Source: Neisseria mucosa
GTDB taxonomy: Bacteria > Pseudomonadota > Gammaproteobacteria > Burkholderiales > Neisseriaceae
NCBI RefSeq assembly: GCF_003044445.1
Contig: NZ_POWX01000015.1
Span: 1 to 64,000 of the forward strand
Length of the DNA stretch: 64,000 nt
Reading direction: 5' to 3'
The notes beneath the pieces were generated by a model. It saw only the letters and a program-made list of their open reading frames with translations, ran no database searches and was not told the origin of the DNA. A program made the position numbers and the translations under genes. Of the stretch, positions 34,514 to 43,106 are shown piece by piece (position 1 is the first letter of the stretch; every line of letters starts with the position of its first letter).

Positions 34514-36055
34514 ATGAATTTGTTAGGGGCTTTGGCCAAGGTCGGTAGTTTGACGATGGTGTCGCGCATACTTGGATTTGTGCGCGATACGGTAATCGCC
34601 CGTGCGTTTGGTGCAGGTATGGCGACCGACGCCTTTTTTGTGGCGTTCAAACTGCCGAACCTGCTGCGCCGCGTATTTGCGGAAGGGGCGTTTGCACAGG
34701 CTTTCGTGCCGATTTTGGCGGAATATAAGGAAACGCGTTCGAAAGAGGCGACGGAGGCGTTTATTCGCCATGTGGCGGGGATGCTGTCGTTTGTCTTAGT
34801 CATCGTTACCGCGCTGGGCATTCTTGCCGCGCCTTGGGTGATTTGGATTTCCGCGCCCGGTTTTGCCAAGGAGGTGGACAAATTTCAGCTTTCCATCGAT
34901 TTGCTGCGGATTACGTTTCCTTATATCTTGTTGATTTCGTTGTCTTCCTTTGTAGGTTCGATACTGAATTCTTATCATAAGTTCAGCATTCCTGCGTTTA
35001 CGCCGACGTTTTTAAACATCTCTTTTATCGTCTTTTCGCTGTATTTCATACCGTATTTTGATCCGCCCGTTACTGCGCTGGCTTGGGCGGTCTTTGTCGG
35101 TGGTATTTTGCAGCTTGGCTTTCAGCTCCCTTGGTTGGCGAAACTGGGCTTTTTGAAACTACCCAAACTGAATTTTAAAGATGCGGCGGTCAACCGCGTG
35201 ATGAAACAGATGGCGCCTGCGATTTTGGGTGTGAGCGTGGCGCAGATTTCTTTGGTTATCAACACGATTTTTGCTTCTTATCTGCAATCGGGCAGCGTTT
35301 CGTGGATGTATTACGCCGACCGCCTGATGGAATTACCCAGCGGCGTTTTGGGGGCTGCGCTCGGTACGATTTTGCTGCCGACTTTGTCCAAACATGCCGC
35401 CAATCAGAATACGGAGCAGTTTTCCGGACTGCTCGACTGGGGTTTGCGCCTATGCATGTTGCTGACCCTGCCGGCGGCGGTCGGGCTGGCGGTGTTGTCG
35501 TTCCCGTTGGTGGCGACGCTGTTTATGTACCGAGAATTTACGCTGTTTGACGCGCAGATGACGCAACATGCGCTGATTGCCTATTCTTTTGGTTTGATCG
35601 GCTTAATCATGATTAAAGTGTTGGCACCCGGTTTCTATGCGCGGCAAAACATCAAAACGCCCGTCAAAATTGCCATCTTTACGCTTATCTGCACGCAGTT
35701 GATGAACCTTGCCTTTATTGGTCCTTTGAAACACGTCGGGCTTTCGCTTGCCATCGGTTTGGGCGCGTGTATCAATGCGGGATTGCTGTTTTACCTGTTG
35801 CGCAAACACGGTATTTACCAACCTGGTAAAGGGTGGGGGAGTTTTCTAAGTAAAATGCTGCTGTCGCTTGCCGTGATGGGTGGCGGATTGTGGGCGGCGC
35901 AGGCTTACCTGCCGTTTGAGTGGGTGCATGTCGGCGGTTTGCGCAAAGCAGGGCAGTTGTGCATCCTGATTGCGATAGGCGGCGGTTTGTATTTCGTTTC
36001 GTTGGCTGCGATGGGTTTTAGACCGAGAGATTTCAAACGGGTGGAAACGCATTGA
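34514..36055 (+). CDS. murJ: lipid II flippase MurJ (MviN)
   Basis: 513 residues, about 14 transmembrane helices, MATE-like fold. Starts MNLLGALAKVGSLTMVSRILGFVRDTVIARAFGAG, where the conserved arginines of MurJ lie. Flips lipid II across the inner membrane for peptidoglycan synthesis. AAGGA SD; a DUS-variant (inverted ACGTCGTCTGAA) lies 20 bases upstream of the SD. Confidence 0.96.
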   Translation: MNLLGALAKVGSLTMVSRILGFVRDTVIARAFGAGMATDAFFVAFKLPNLLRRVFAEGAFAQAFVPILAEYKETRSKEATEAFIRHVAGMLSFVLVIVTALGILAAPWVIWISAPGFAKEVDKFQLSIDLLRITFPYILLISLSSFVGSILNSYHKFSIPAFTPTFLNISFIVFSLYFIPYFDPPVTALAWAVFVGGILQLGFQLPWLAKLGFLKLPKLNFKDAAVNRVMKQMAPAILGVSVAQISLVINTIFASYLQSGSVSWMYYADRLMELPSGVLGAALGTILLPTLSKHAANQNTEQFSGLLDWGLRLCMLLTLPAAVGLAVLSFPLVATLFMYREFTLFDAQMTQHALIAYSFGLIGLIMIKVLAPGFYARQNIKTPVKIAIFTLICTQLMNLAFIGPLKHVGLSLAIGLGACINAGLLFYLLRKHGIYQPGKGWGSFLSKMLLSLAVMGGGLWAAQAYLPFEWVHVGGLRKAGQLCILIAIGGGLYFVSLAAMGFRPRDFKRVETH

Positions 36056-36232
36056 ACCAGAAGCATGGAAAGGTCGTCTGAAAACCGGATGCATAGGTTG
36101 GAAAGCTTGTCCCTTATTTCCTAGATGGTATGTTATAAAAATTATTAGCGTCTTTAATATTAAACTTGAAACTTAAATACGCGGTGAATGTCTATCTTTA
36201 ATCGGTTAACCTTCTCAGCAGGATGCAGATTT

Positions 36233-37207
36233 ATGTCGATAACAGTTTCACTCATCGTCCCCGTCTATAATGGAGGAAAATTTGCGGCAGGTTTGTGCCG
36301 TCATTTTGCAGGTCTGCATAAGGCTGTCGAAGAGATGGAATTTATTGTTGTAAACGACGGCTCTACCGATGATACCTCGGCTCAGTTCAGGCAGTTTTTC
36401 AATGAACATCCCGAATTGCAGGCGCAGTTGATTGATACGCCCAACGGCGGAGTCAGCAGGGCGCGCAATATCGGTTTGTCTAAAGTGCGCGGGGAGTATG
36501 TGATGTTTATGGATCACGACGACAATATTGATCCGCCGCTTTTGACAGGTTTGGTTGAAAAAATGAAGCGTTCCGATGCGGATATGCTCCAATTCAATGT
36601 CGATGCGCGCTATCCCGCCAATGAAGACGAGGTTATCGGTTTGGCGGATTATATGGACCGCTATCCGTTTTGGTCGTGCGTTTGGTCGTATATCTACAAA
36701 CGCAGCCTGTTGGAAAAAGCGGGGCTGAAATTTATCGAAGGCATGAAATATTTGGAAGACGGCGTATTTTTGACCGAGTATTTTTTGCAATGCCAAACCG
36801 TCATTGCCAGCAATACCGTTGTTTATGATTATGTCGACAACCCCGAATCCGCCATGCGCAGCAAGCGTACGCCCGAGCAGACGAAGAAATACCTCGACGA
36901 CATCGGTTTGGCAGTAAGGGAATATACGCGCCTGCTCGCCACACCGGGACAGCCGCCTAAAGTTGTCCGCAGGTTATTGGAAATACGGGATTCCTTCCAA
37001 TTCATCCATTTGGTTTCGATGCTTAAAAGCGGTGTTTCTACGGACGAACTGTTCCGCAGGCTGGAAGAAAACGGCTACGATTTCCGAATGGCGGGCTATC
37101 CCAGCAAATTCAACCGCCGCCGCGACGTACGCCTTTTGTGCCATGTATTCCGCAGCCGTTTGTTGTTAAAGCTTCTGGCAGCTTCCAAGATAATGGCAAA
37201 AGATTGA
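36233..37207 (+). CDS. family 2 glycosyltransferase
   Basis: 324 residues, GT-A fold: N-terminal SLIVPVYNGG, nucleotide site VNDGSTDDT, and the metal motif FMDHDDNIDPP. Its own acceptor is unknown; in Neisseria such enzymes build LOS or pilin glycans. The frame opens at 36188, but ATG 36233 places the GT2 core at the N-terminus as usual. Monogenic locus with an AT-rich leader, ending in a DUS terminator shared with the next gene. Confidence 0.85.
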   Translation: MSITVSLIVPVYNGGKFAAGLCRHFAGLHKAVEEMEFIVVNDGSTDDTSAQFRQFFNEHPELQAQLIDTPNGGVSRARNIGLSKVRGEYVMFMDHDDNIDPPLLTGLVEKMKRSDADMLQFNVDARYPANEDEVIGLADYMDRYPFWSCVWSYIYKRSLLEKAGLKFIEGMKYLEDGVFLTEYFLQCQTVIASNTVVYDYVDNPESAMRSKRTPEQTKKYLDDIGLAVREYTRLLATPGQPPKVVRRLLEIRDSFQFIHLVSMLKSGVSTDELFRRLEENGYDFRMAGYPSKFNRRRDVRLLCHVFRSRLLLKLLAASKIMAKD

Positions 37208-37214
37208 CAGACTC

Positions 37215-37261
37215 AAAAAGGTCGTCTGAAAACCAATACAGGTTTTCAGACGACCTTTTGT
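37215..37261. terminator. bidirectional DUS terminator
   Basis: AAAAGGTCGTCTGAAAACC pairs with its complement over a 5-base loop, between convergent genes. Confidence 0.9.
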
Positions 37262-37278
37262 CAAAGTAGGGTAGGGAG

Positions 37279-38079
37279 TTAAACTGGCGTATCTTTCAAT
37301 TCCGCGCCCAAATCCTTCAAACGTTGCAATACTTCGTCCCATGCTTTGTCCAAATCGCGGCACGCTTCGCCTTCCGCTTTGATGCCGAACTCGATATGCG
37401 GTTTGACCGTCGTTCCGTCCGCATTTTGCCAGCCGACGCTGGGCAGGCTGTAAGAGCGTACGCCCGGGTAGGTGCGTTCGACGTATTCCATAATCGGCGC
37501 GACGCGCGATTCGGGTTGTCCGAACACATACACGCTGCGGCTGCCGCGTTCGGTTTGGTTGAAACGGTCGGCGTAATAAGTATCCAAAACCCATTCCGCC
37601 ATCGGGTGCGCCATCACGGGGAAGCCGGGGAAGAAATAATGTTCGTGGATGGAAAATCCGGCGATGTTGTTGAACGGGTTGGGTACAAGCTTAGCGCCTG
37701 CGGGAAAATCCGCCATTTTTAGGCGTTGGGCGTGTTCGGGAGCGTCGAGCGGCTCGCCGCGTTTAAGGGTAACGGCTTCGATGAACTTGGCGGCTTCGGG
37801 ATGGCGGACGACGGGCAAATCCAAAGCGGCGGCGGCAGCTTGACGGGTATGGTCGTCGGGCGTGGAGCCGATGCCGCCGGTAACGAAGGTCGGCAGGCCG
37901 TCTGAAAAGCTGCAGCGCAGTTGCCGAACCAGCAAATCGGGTTCGTCGGGCAGGTATTGCACCTGATTGAGCTTCAGCCCGCGCGATTCCAGCAGGGATT
38001 TGAAAAAGGCGAAATGCTTGTCTTGGCGGCTACCGTGCAGGATTTCGTCGCCGATGATGATGAGGTTGAAAGCGTTCAT
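37279..38079 (-). CDS. MoCF/CinA-N domain protein (molybdopterin-binding fold)
   Basis: 266 residues with a MoeA/MogA-like (MoCF) domain: IIGDEILHGSRQDKHFAF at the N-terminus and VTGGIGSTPDDHTRQA, the TGGxGxTxDD motif of CinA-type proteins. It lacks the C-terminal nicotinamide-nucleotide amidase of full CinA, so it is a stand-alone N-domain, probably a nucleotide/ADP-ribose pyrophosphatase relative. Two DUS of other dialects occur in and beside the gene (AGGCCGTCTGAA 37895-37906; ATGCCGTCTGAA 38099-38110). Confidence 0.8.
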   Translation of the reverse strand: MNAFNLIIIGDEILHGSRQDKHFAFFKSLLESRGLKLNQVQYLPDEPDLLVRQLRCSFSDGLPTFVTGGIGSTPDDHTRQAAAAALDLPVVRHPEAAKFIEAVTLKRGEPLDAPEHAQRLKMADFPAGAKLVPNPFNNIAGFSIHEHYFFPGFPVMAHPMAEWVLDTYYADRFNQTERGSRSVYVFGQPESRVAPIMEYVERTYPGVRSYSLPSVGWQNADGTTVKPHIEFGIKAEGEACRDLDKAWDEVLQRLKDLGAELKDTPV

Positions 38080-38135
38080 GGATAGGTTTTCTTTACCGAT
38101 GCCGTCTGAAAATGTTGATGGCGCTGTAATTTATT

Positions 38136-38250
38136 CCCTCTCCCGTGGGAGAGGGTTAGGGAGAGGGCTGGGCTTGAGTTTTTCAGGCAACGTTTGCTTA
38201 AGGGCTGCTGTCTGCACCCTCTCCCCAACCCTCCCCCGCAGGGGAGGGAG
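38136..38250. repeat. CT/AG-rich palindromic repeats (CCCTCTCC family)
   Basis: Two hairpins, at 38136-38167 (CCCTCTCCCGTGGGAGAGGG and a following GGGAGAGGG) and 38216-38250 (CCCTCTCCCC...GGGGAGGGAG), in inverted order. The same family recurs at 46416, 48062 and 51399-51760. Confidence 0.75.
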
Positions 38251-38269
38251 TCGGATTGCGGATGGCGTA

Positions 38270-38327
38270 AAGGTCGTCTGAAAAGATTTTCAGCGAAACG
38301 GGCAAGGCTCATTTTCAGACGACCTTG
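38270..38327. repeat. DUS inverted pair upstream of argG
   Basis: AAGGTCGTCTGAAAA and TTTTCAGACGACCTT enclose about 30 bp in the divergent promoter region of argG. Confidence 0.7.
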
Positions 38328-38393
38328 ACGGCTGACAATGTGTTCTATTTATAAGATAATGAACTCCATTTTTCAAGTCCAAAGGATTCCCCC

Positions 38394-39737
38394 ATGAGCC
38401 AAAACAATACTATCCTGCAACACCTCCCCGTCGGTCAAAAAGTCGGCATCGCCTTCTCCGGCGGCCTCGATACCTCCGCCGCGCTGTTGTGGATGAAACT
38501 CAAAGGCGCGCTGCCTTACGCCTACACTGCCAACCTCGGTCAGCCCGACGAAGACGACTACAACGCCATCCCCAAAAAAGCGATGGAATACGGCGCGGAA
38601 AACGCCCGCCTGATCGACTGCCGCGCGCAGTTGGCACATGAGGGCATCGCCGCCATCCAATGCGGCGCGTTCCACGTTTCCACCGGCGGCATCGCCTATT
38701 TCAACACCACGCCTCTGGGCCGCGCCGTTACCGGTACCATGCTCGTTTCCGCCATGAAGGAAGACGACGTCAACATCTGGGGCGACGGCAGCACCTACAA
38801 AGGCAACGACATCGAGCGTTTCTACCGCTACGGCCTCTTGACCAATCCCGCGCTGAAAATCTACAAACCCTGGCTCGACCAACAATTTATCGACGAACTC
38901 GGCGGCCGCCACGAAATGAGCGAATTTCTGATTGCCAACGGTTTCAACTACAAAATGTCGGTTGAAAAAGCCTATTCCACCGACTCCAATATGCTCGGCG
39001 CGACGCATGAAGCCAAAGATTTGGAATTCCTCAACAGCGGCATCAAAATCGTCAAACCCATCATGGGCGTTGCCTTCTGGGACGAAAGCGTCGAAGTCAA
39101 ACCCGAAGAAGTCAGCGTACGCTTTGAAGAAGGCGTGCCCGTTGCACTGAACGGCAAAGAATACGCCGACCCCGTCGAACTCTTCCTCGAAGCCAACCGC
39201 ATCGGCGGCCGCCACGGCTTGGGCATGAGCGACCAAATCGAAAACCGCATCATCGAAGCCAAATCGCGCGGCATCTACGAAGCCCCGGGCATGGCATTGT
39301 TCCACATCGCCTACGAACGCTTGGTTACCGGCATCCACAACGAAGACACCATCGAACAATACCGCATCAACGGCCTGCGCCTCGGCCGCCTGCTCTACCA
39401 AGGCCGCTGGTTCGACAGCCAAGCCCTCATGTTGCGCGAAACCGCCCAACGCTGGGTCGCCAAAGCCATTACCGGCGAAGTAACCCTCGAACTGCGCCGC
39501 GGCAACGACTACTCGATTCTGAACACCGAATCGCCCAACCTGACCTACCAACCGGAACGCTTGAGCATGGAAAAAGTCGAAGACGCCGCGTTCACCCCGC
39601 TCGATCGCATCGGCCAGCTCACCATGCGCAACCTCGACATCACCGACACCCGCGCCAAACTCGGCATCTACTCGCAAAGCGGCTTGTTGTCGCTGGGCGA
39701 AGGTTCGGTATTGCCGCAGTTGGGCAATAAGAAATAA
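38394..39737 (+). CDS. argG: argininosuccinate synthase
   Basis: Joins citrulline and aspartate with ATP in arginine synthesis. 447 residues, the long type-2 form as in E. coli. P-loop-like ATP motif AFSGGLDTSAALLWM at about 20-34, and DDVNIWGDGSTYKGNDIERFYRYG. AAGGA SD. Confidence 0.97.
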   Translation: MSQNNTILQHLPVGQKVGIAFSGGLDTSAALLWMKLKGALPYAYTANLGQPDEDDYNAIPKKAMEYGAENARLIDCRAQLAHEGIAAIQCGAFHVSTGGIAYFNTTPLGRAVTGTMLVSAMKEDDVNIWGDGSTYKGNDIERFYRYGLLTNPALKIYKPWLDQQFIDELGGRHEMSEFLIANGFNYKMSVEKAYSTDSNMLGATHEAKDLEFLNSGIKIVKPIMGVAFWDESVEVKPEEVSVRFEEGVPVALNGKEYADPVELFLEANRIGGRHGLGMSDQIENRIIEAKSRGIYEAPGMALFHIAYERLVTGIHNEDTIEQYRINGLRLGRLLYQGRWFDSQALMLRETAQRWVAKAITGEVTLELRRGNDYSILNTESPNLTYQPERLSMEKVEDAAFTPLDRIGQLTMRNLDITDTRAKLGIYSQSGLLSLGEGSVLPQLGNKK

Positions 39738-39808
39738 GGTTTGCAGTTTTGCATCATTGGCAACTTAAGGGGTCGTCTGAAAAGATGATCCCTTGTAAAA
39801 GGAATCCC

Positions 39809-40024
39809 ATGAAAGAATACAAAGTCGTCATTTATCAAGAAAACCTGCTGTCCAGCCTGTTTTTCGGCGCAGCCAAAGTCAATCCCGTCAAATTCAGCGC
39901 GTTCCTCAACAGCCAAACTCCCGAAGGTTGGCGTGTCGTAACCATGGAAAAAGACCAACGCCGTATGCTCTTATTTTTCAGACGTGAAGCCTACGTCGTC
40001 ATTTTGGAGCGGGAACGTGTTTAA
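39809..40024 (+). CDS. DUF4177-like small protein
   Basis: 71 residues, starts MKEYKVVIYQENLLSSLFFG and ends FRREAYVVILERERV. The pattern (YKVV...LN...GWRVV...L.R) is that of DUF4177, a small alpha/beta fold of unknown role. AGGA SD before ATG 39809; the 20 codons upstream are dismissed. The stop codon overlaps the GTG of the next gene, giving a coupled cluster with two further membrane proteins. Confidence 0.72.
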   Translation: MKEYKVVIYQENLLSSLFFGAAKVNPVKFSAFLNSQTPEGWRVVTMEKDQRRMLLFFRREAYVVILERERV

Positions 40025-40232
40025 GCTCAGCGTTTATGCCTGTCTCGGGCTGTTTGTCGGCTGGGTGTTGCTGCTGATTCTGCAACTTTGGTTTTCTTTT
40101 ATCGAGGCAGAATTATTCTTCAAAATTACCCTGACCATGGCGGGGTTGTTTGTCATCATCCTCGCTGCCTTGCTGGTGTGCAGTCAGTATTTTTCCGAAA
40201 AGAAAATGAAAGACGACGGGTTTATCAACTGA
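40017..40232 (+). CDS. two-helix membrane protein, unknown function
   Basis: 71 residues starting at GTG 40017 (GGAG nine bases before), MFKLSVYACLGLFVGWVLLL. Two hydrophobic helices (about 4-24 and 34-55) and a short charged tail (EKKMKDD). The ATG 33 bases upstream lies inside the DUF4177 gene and would need an unusual N-terminus. Overlaps DUF4177 by 8 bases. Confidence 0.65.
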   Translation: MFKLSVYACLGLFVGWVLLLILQLWFSFIEAELFFKITLTMAGLFVIILAALLVCSQYFSEKKMKDDGFIN

Positions 40233-40267
40233 TGCGGCTCCGGACAAAACCTGCATCCAAACCATAA

Positions 40268-40301
40268 TAGGTCGTCTGAAAAACCGTTTTCAGACGACCC
40301 C
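40268..40301 (+). terminator. DUS inverted pair
   Basis: AGGTCGTCTGAAAAACC-like arm at 40269 and TTTTCAGACGACC at about 40287; separates the DUF4177 pair from the DUF3290/DUF421 pair. Confidence 0.7.
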
Positions 40302-40327
40302 ACCTTTTCCTCAAATCATTTGAAATC

Positions 40328-40777
40328 ATGAAATTCTTCACACACTTTTATCTTGAAAACCATATGTATTTCAACGACTACTTGAAATACGTCCTCATTT
40401 TCGCCGCGCTCGTCGTCCTGCTGCTCGCCGTATCGCAATACCTGCGCCACCGCATGGACACCAAATACCGCGACCTGAGCATTATTGCCCTGCTGCTGCT
40501 CATCCTCATCAGCGGCATCCAATACCTCTCATACAGCGAACGCCAAAACTTCGCCGCCGACAACTCGCGCATGGTCGGTTTTCTCAATACCCTGATTGAA
40601 AACCAAAAAGTGGAAAAGCGCGACATCAGCGTCAACAGCACGCACCTATACAACGGCATGATCGTCGGCATCAAAAACCAATACTACGAAGTCCATTTCA
40701 ATCAAGACTTCTCCGCCTACACCCTGACCCCCATCAATCTGGTCAACAACAACATCGAACTTATCGACAAAGAATAA
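40328..40777 (+). CDS. DUF3290 family membrane protein
   Basis: 149 residues: two transmembrane segments (about 18-38 and 48-66) and a C-terminal soluble domain (RMVGFLNTLIENQK...YEVHFNQDFSAYTL). DUF3290 proteins are mostly known from Firmicutes, always beside a DUF421 protein, as here with a 12-base gap. A start at 40364 (MYFNDYLK) is possible. Function unknown. Confidence 0.82.
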   Translation: MKFFTHFYLENHMYFNDYLKYVLIFAALVVLLLAVSQYLRHRMDTKYRDLSIIALLLLILISGIQYLSYSERQNFAADNSRMVGFLNTLIENQKVEKRDISVNSTHLYNGMIVGIKNQYYEVHFNQDFSAYTLTPINLVNNNIELIDKE

Positions 40778-40789
40778 CAGGACACACTC

Positions 40790-41419
40790 ATGGAAGCATA
40801 CTCCCTCCTTGCCCTCAAACTCCTTATGGGCATTTTAGGTTTGGTTTTGCAAATCAACCTTTTAGGTAAAGGCAACCTCGCCCCCACCTCCGCCATGGAT
40901 CAAGTGCAAAACTATGTTCTCGGCGGCATCATCGGCGGCGTGATTTACAGCGACAGCGTCGGGCTTTTACAGTTTTTCCTCGTGCTGATTTTGTGGACGC
41001 TGTTGGTCTTGAGTCTGAAATTCATCAAAAACCACAACCGCTGGGTCAAATCCATCATTGACGGGAAGTCCGTCTGGGTTATTGTCAACGGCGAAATCCA
41101 AACCGAAGAATGTATGAAAAACGGCATCAGCGCACACGACCTGATGTTTAAGCTCCGTGCCGCCGGTATCTACGAAATCTCTGCCGTCAAACGCGCCGTC
41201 ATGGAGCAAAACGGCCAGTTCACCGTCATTCAGTACGGCGACGAAAGCCTACGCTATCCGCTGATTACAGACGGCCAAGTCGACCCCGACATCCTCGAAA
41301 TCATTAAGCGTGATGAAGAGTGGCTACAACAAGAGCTTGACCGCCTCCACCTTGAAGCCTCGCAAGTCTATATCGGCGAATACATAGACGGAAAATTGGT
41401 GGCACACCCTTATCCTTGA
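40790..41419 (+). CDS. DUF421 (YetF-type) membrane protein
   Basis: 209 residues: three N-terminal transmembrane helices and a cytosolic DUF421 domain (NGEIQTEECMKNGISAHDLMFKLRAAGIYEISAVKRAVMEQNGQFTVIQ). Partner of the DUF3290 protein. Homologs such as Bacillus YetF/YdfR/YrbG affect spore or envelope stability; no defined activity is known. AGGA SD. Confidence 0.85.
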   Translation: MEAYSLLALKLLMGILGLVLQINLLGKGNLAPTSAMDQVQNYVLGGIIGGVIYSDSVGLLQFFLVLILWTLLVLSLKFIKNHNRWVKSIIDGKSVWVIVNGEIQTEECMKNGISAHDLMFKLRAAGIYEISAVKRAVMEQNGQFTVIQYGDESLRYPLITDGQVDPDILEIIKRDEEWLQQELDRLHLEASQVYIGEYIDGKLVAHPYP

Positions 41420-41504
41420 TTGTGAAAGTGAAGGTTGTGTTTGGGTAAGGTTTATTCGCAATAAACCTACCGTTGATCCAATGCCCAAATATAGTCAAAA
41501 GAAA

Positions 41505-41541
41505 AAAGGTCGTCTGAAAACTGAATTTCAGACGACCTTTG
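41505..41541. terminator. bidirectional DUS terminator
   Basis: AAAGGTCGTCTGAAA / TTTCAGACGACCTTT with a 6-base loop, between the convergent DUF421 and Slam genes. Confidence 0.88.
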
Positions 41542-41558
41542 CGTTTCTGCGTCCTGCG

Positions 41559-42998
41559 TTAGAACGATTTCACCAGCGACAGACCGACTTCGTTTTGCTT
41601 GTAGCTGTACAGCCAGTCGGTGTTGCCGTGGACGCGGCGGTGTTTGTAGCTGAGGACGGGCTTGAGGCCGGCGAATTTCCAGCGGTCCGCGCCTATGCTG
41701 AGGCGGTAGGTTTGTTCTTTGTCGCGGCGGCGTTGTTCGAGGACGGCATTTTCTTCGCGGTGGCTGCGGATGCCGAAGGCGGCAGAGGCGGAGGCGTCGA
41801 AGCCGGCTTCAAACATTTTTGCGGCACCCAGCCGTGCGGAGATTTGGCGGTAACTGTCCACGGGCTCTTTGGCTTTGCGCTGCTGCCAGTCTATGCCGCC
41901 GTAGAGCATGAGGTCGTTGCGCGGGAAGTAGGACAGGGTGTTGTAAACGGAGAAGAGGCTGCCGTCGAGCAGGCGGGTTTTGTCGGAATAGGAGAGGTGT
42001 TTCCACTCGGCTTCGGTGTTCCACGTCCAACTGCCTTTGTCGAGGTTCCACTCGCTGCGCACGCCGTAGGCGCGGTTGAGGGTTTTGCCGCCGCTGCCGT
42101 TCCATTCGACGAGCGGGGCGAGGGCGAAGGTGTGGCGGTGGTTTTCAAACTGATAACCGGCGCTGAGGTTGAGCGTGTGTTCGTTGAAGTCTTTATGGTC
42201 GCGGTAGAAGCGGCCGTAGCCGAGCGCGCGGGCGGCGATGCCGTGATGTCCTTTAATCTGCCAGCGGCGGACGGCGGCGGCTTCGTATTTGATGCCGTTG
42301 GCGGAAATGGGTTGGTCGCCTGAAAATTCTTCCCAGCATTCGCCGTCGATTTCGGTTTTACACCACGTTTTGCCGCTGGCTTCGTTGATGTTGCTGTTGT
42401 GGACGGCGCCGACGGAAAGGCTGCCCTGCCAGCTTTGGCGTTGGTTTAAGGAATCGCGGAAATGGCCGATGTTTTCTTTGACGGCTTCGGGCAGGTCTTC
42501 GTTTTGCAGGCGCATAAATTCGGAAGTGGCTTCGCGGTTCAGACGACCTTCAAAGAGCAGGCGGGCGTAATCAAGCCGTCCGCGCGTGAAGTCGGGGTGG
42601 CGTTGCAGCAGGGTTTCGTAGTCTTGTTTGGCATCTTTCCACCTGCCTTCGCCGCGGGCGAGCGAGGCACGGGCAAAGAGGGCGATGTCGGGGTCGTATT
42701 CGGTTTGCTGGGTATAACGCTCAAGCAGCGGGCGTACGGTTTGCCAGTCGCTGCGGTTGACGGCGTTAAACAGGGCTTCGCCTTGGTCGGCTTCGGGATC
42801 GGTTTCGGCTGCCTGCCCGATGTGTTCAGCGGGAATGTCGAGGCGGTATTCGCGCACTTTTTGTTCCTGTTCCTGCATGGTTTGGCGGGTGTCCTGCCAC
42901 AGGCGTTGCGCGGTACGGTCGTCTGAAAAGTCAGAACGGGGCGCGGCAAGGACGGGGGCGGCGAGAAACAGGAGAAGGCAGGCAGACGGTCTGTACAT
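41559..42998 (-). CDS. Slam / type XI secretion outer-membrane protein (DUF560)
   Basis: Surface-lipoprotein-assembly-modulator family. Signal peptide ending near PVLA (about 18), a helical TPR-like N-domain (about 30-180, including DIALFARASLARGEGRWKDAKQDYETLL) and a 14-strand barrel from about residue 188 (WQGSLSVGAVHNSNIN) to a C-terminal Phe, 479 residues in all. Translocates a cognate cargo across the outer membrane. ATG 42998 (MYRPSACLL) chosen; the frame's 30 upstream codons have no signal-like features. An in-frame DUS is at about 42540. Immediately downstream of its putative cargo gene, with an attenuator between. Cys residues CKTEIDGEC near 215 could form a loop disulfide. Confidence 0.9.
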   Translation of the reverse strand: MYRPSACLLLFLAAPVLAAPRSDFSDDRTAQRLWQDTRQTMQEQEQKVREYRLDIPAEHIGQAAETDPEADQGEALFNAVNRSDWQTVRPLLERYTQQTEYDPDIALFARASLARGEGRWKDAKQDYETLLQRHPDFTRGRLDYARLLFEGRLNREATSEFMRLQNEDLPEAVKENIGHFRDSLNQRQSWQGSLSVGAVHNSNINEASGKTWCKTEIDGECWEEFSGDQPISANGIKYEAAAVRRWQIKGHHGIAARALGYGRFYRDHKDFNEHTLNLSAGYQFENHRHTFALAPLVEWNGSGGKTLNRAYGVRSEWNLDKGSWTWNTEAEWKHLSYSDKTRLLDGSLFSVYNTLSYFPRNDLMLYGGIDWQQRKAKEPVDSYRQISARLGAAKMFEAGFDASASAAFGIRSHREENAVLEQRRRDKEQTYRLSIGADRWKFAGLKPVLSYKHRRVHGNTDWLYSYKQNEVGLSLVKSF

Positions 42999-43054
42999 GG
43001 TGTCGGCTTTCCGGTCGGCGGTTTCAGACGACCTTGAGAAGGTTGGCGGGCTGG

Positions 43055-43085
43055 TGTTTAAAAAAGCCTGCGTGAAGCAGGCTTT
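43055..43085 (-). terminator. attenuator between cargo and Slam
   Basis: AAAGCCTGC (43063-43071) pairs with GCAGGCTTT (43077-43085); on the minus strand it is followed by a T-run and AAAC. It lies 20 bases past the cargo stop and 65 bases before the Slam start, fitting a partial terminator that favours cargo over secretor. A lone DUS follows. Confidence 0.82.
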
Positions 43086-43106
43086 CATTTTACTTAACTA
43101 CGGATT

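Noticed and set aside
38373..39677. 434-residue open frame antisense to argG
   Set aside because: Shadow of argG with the same composition artefact; no start signal and no family.
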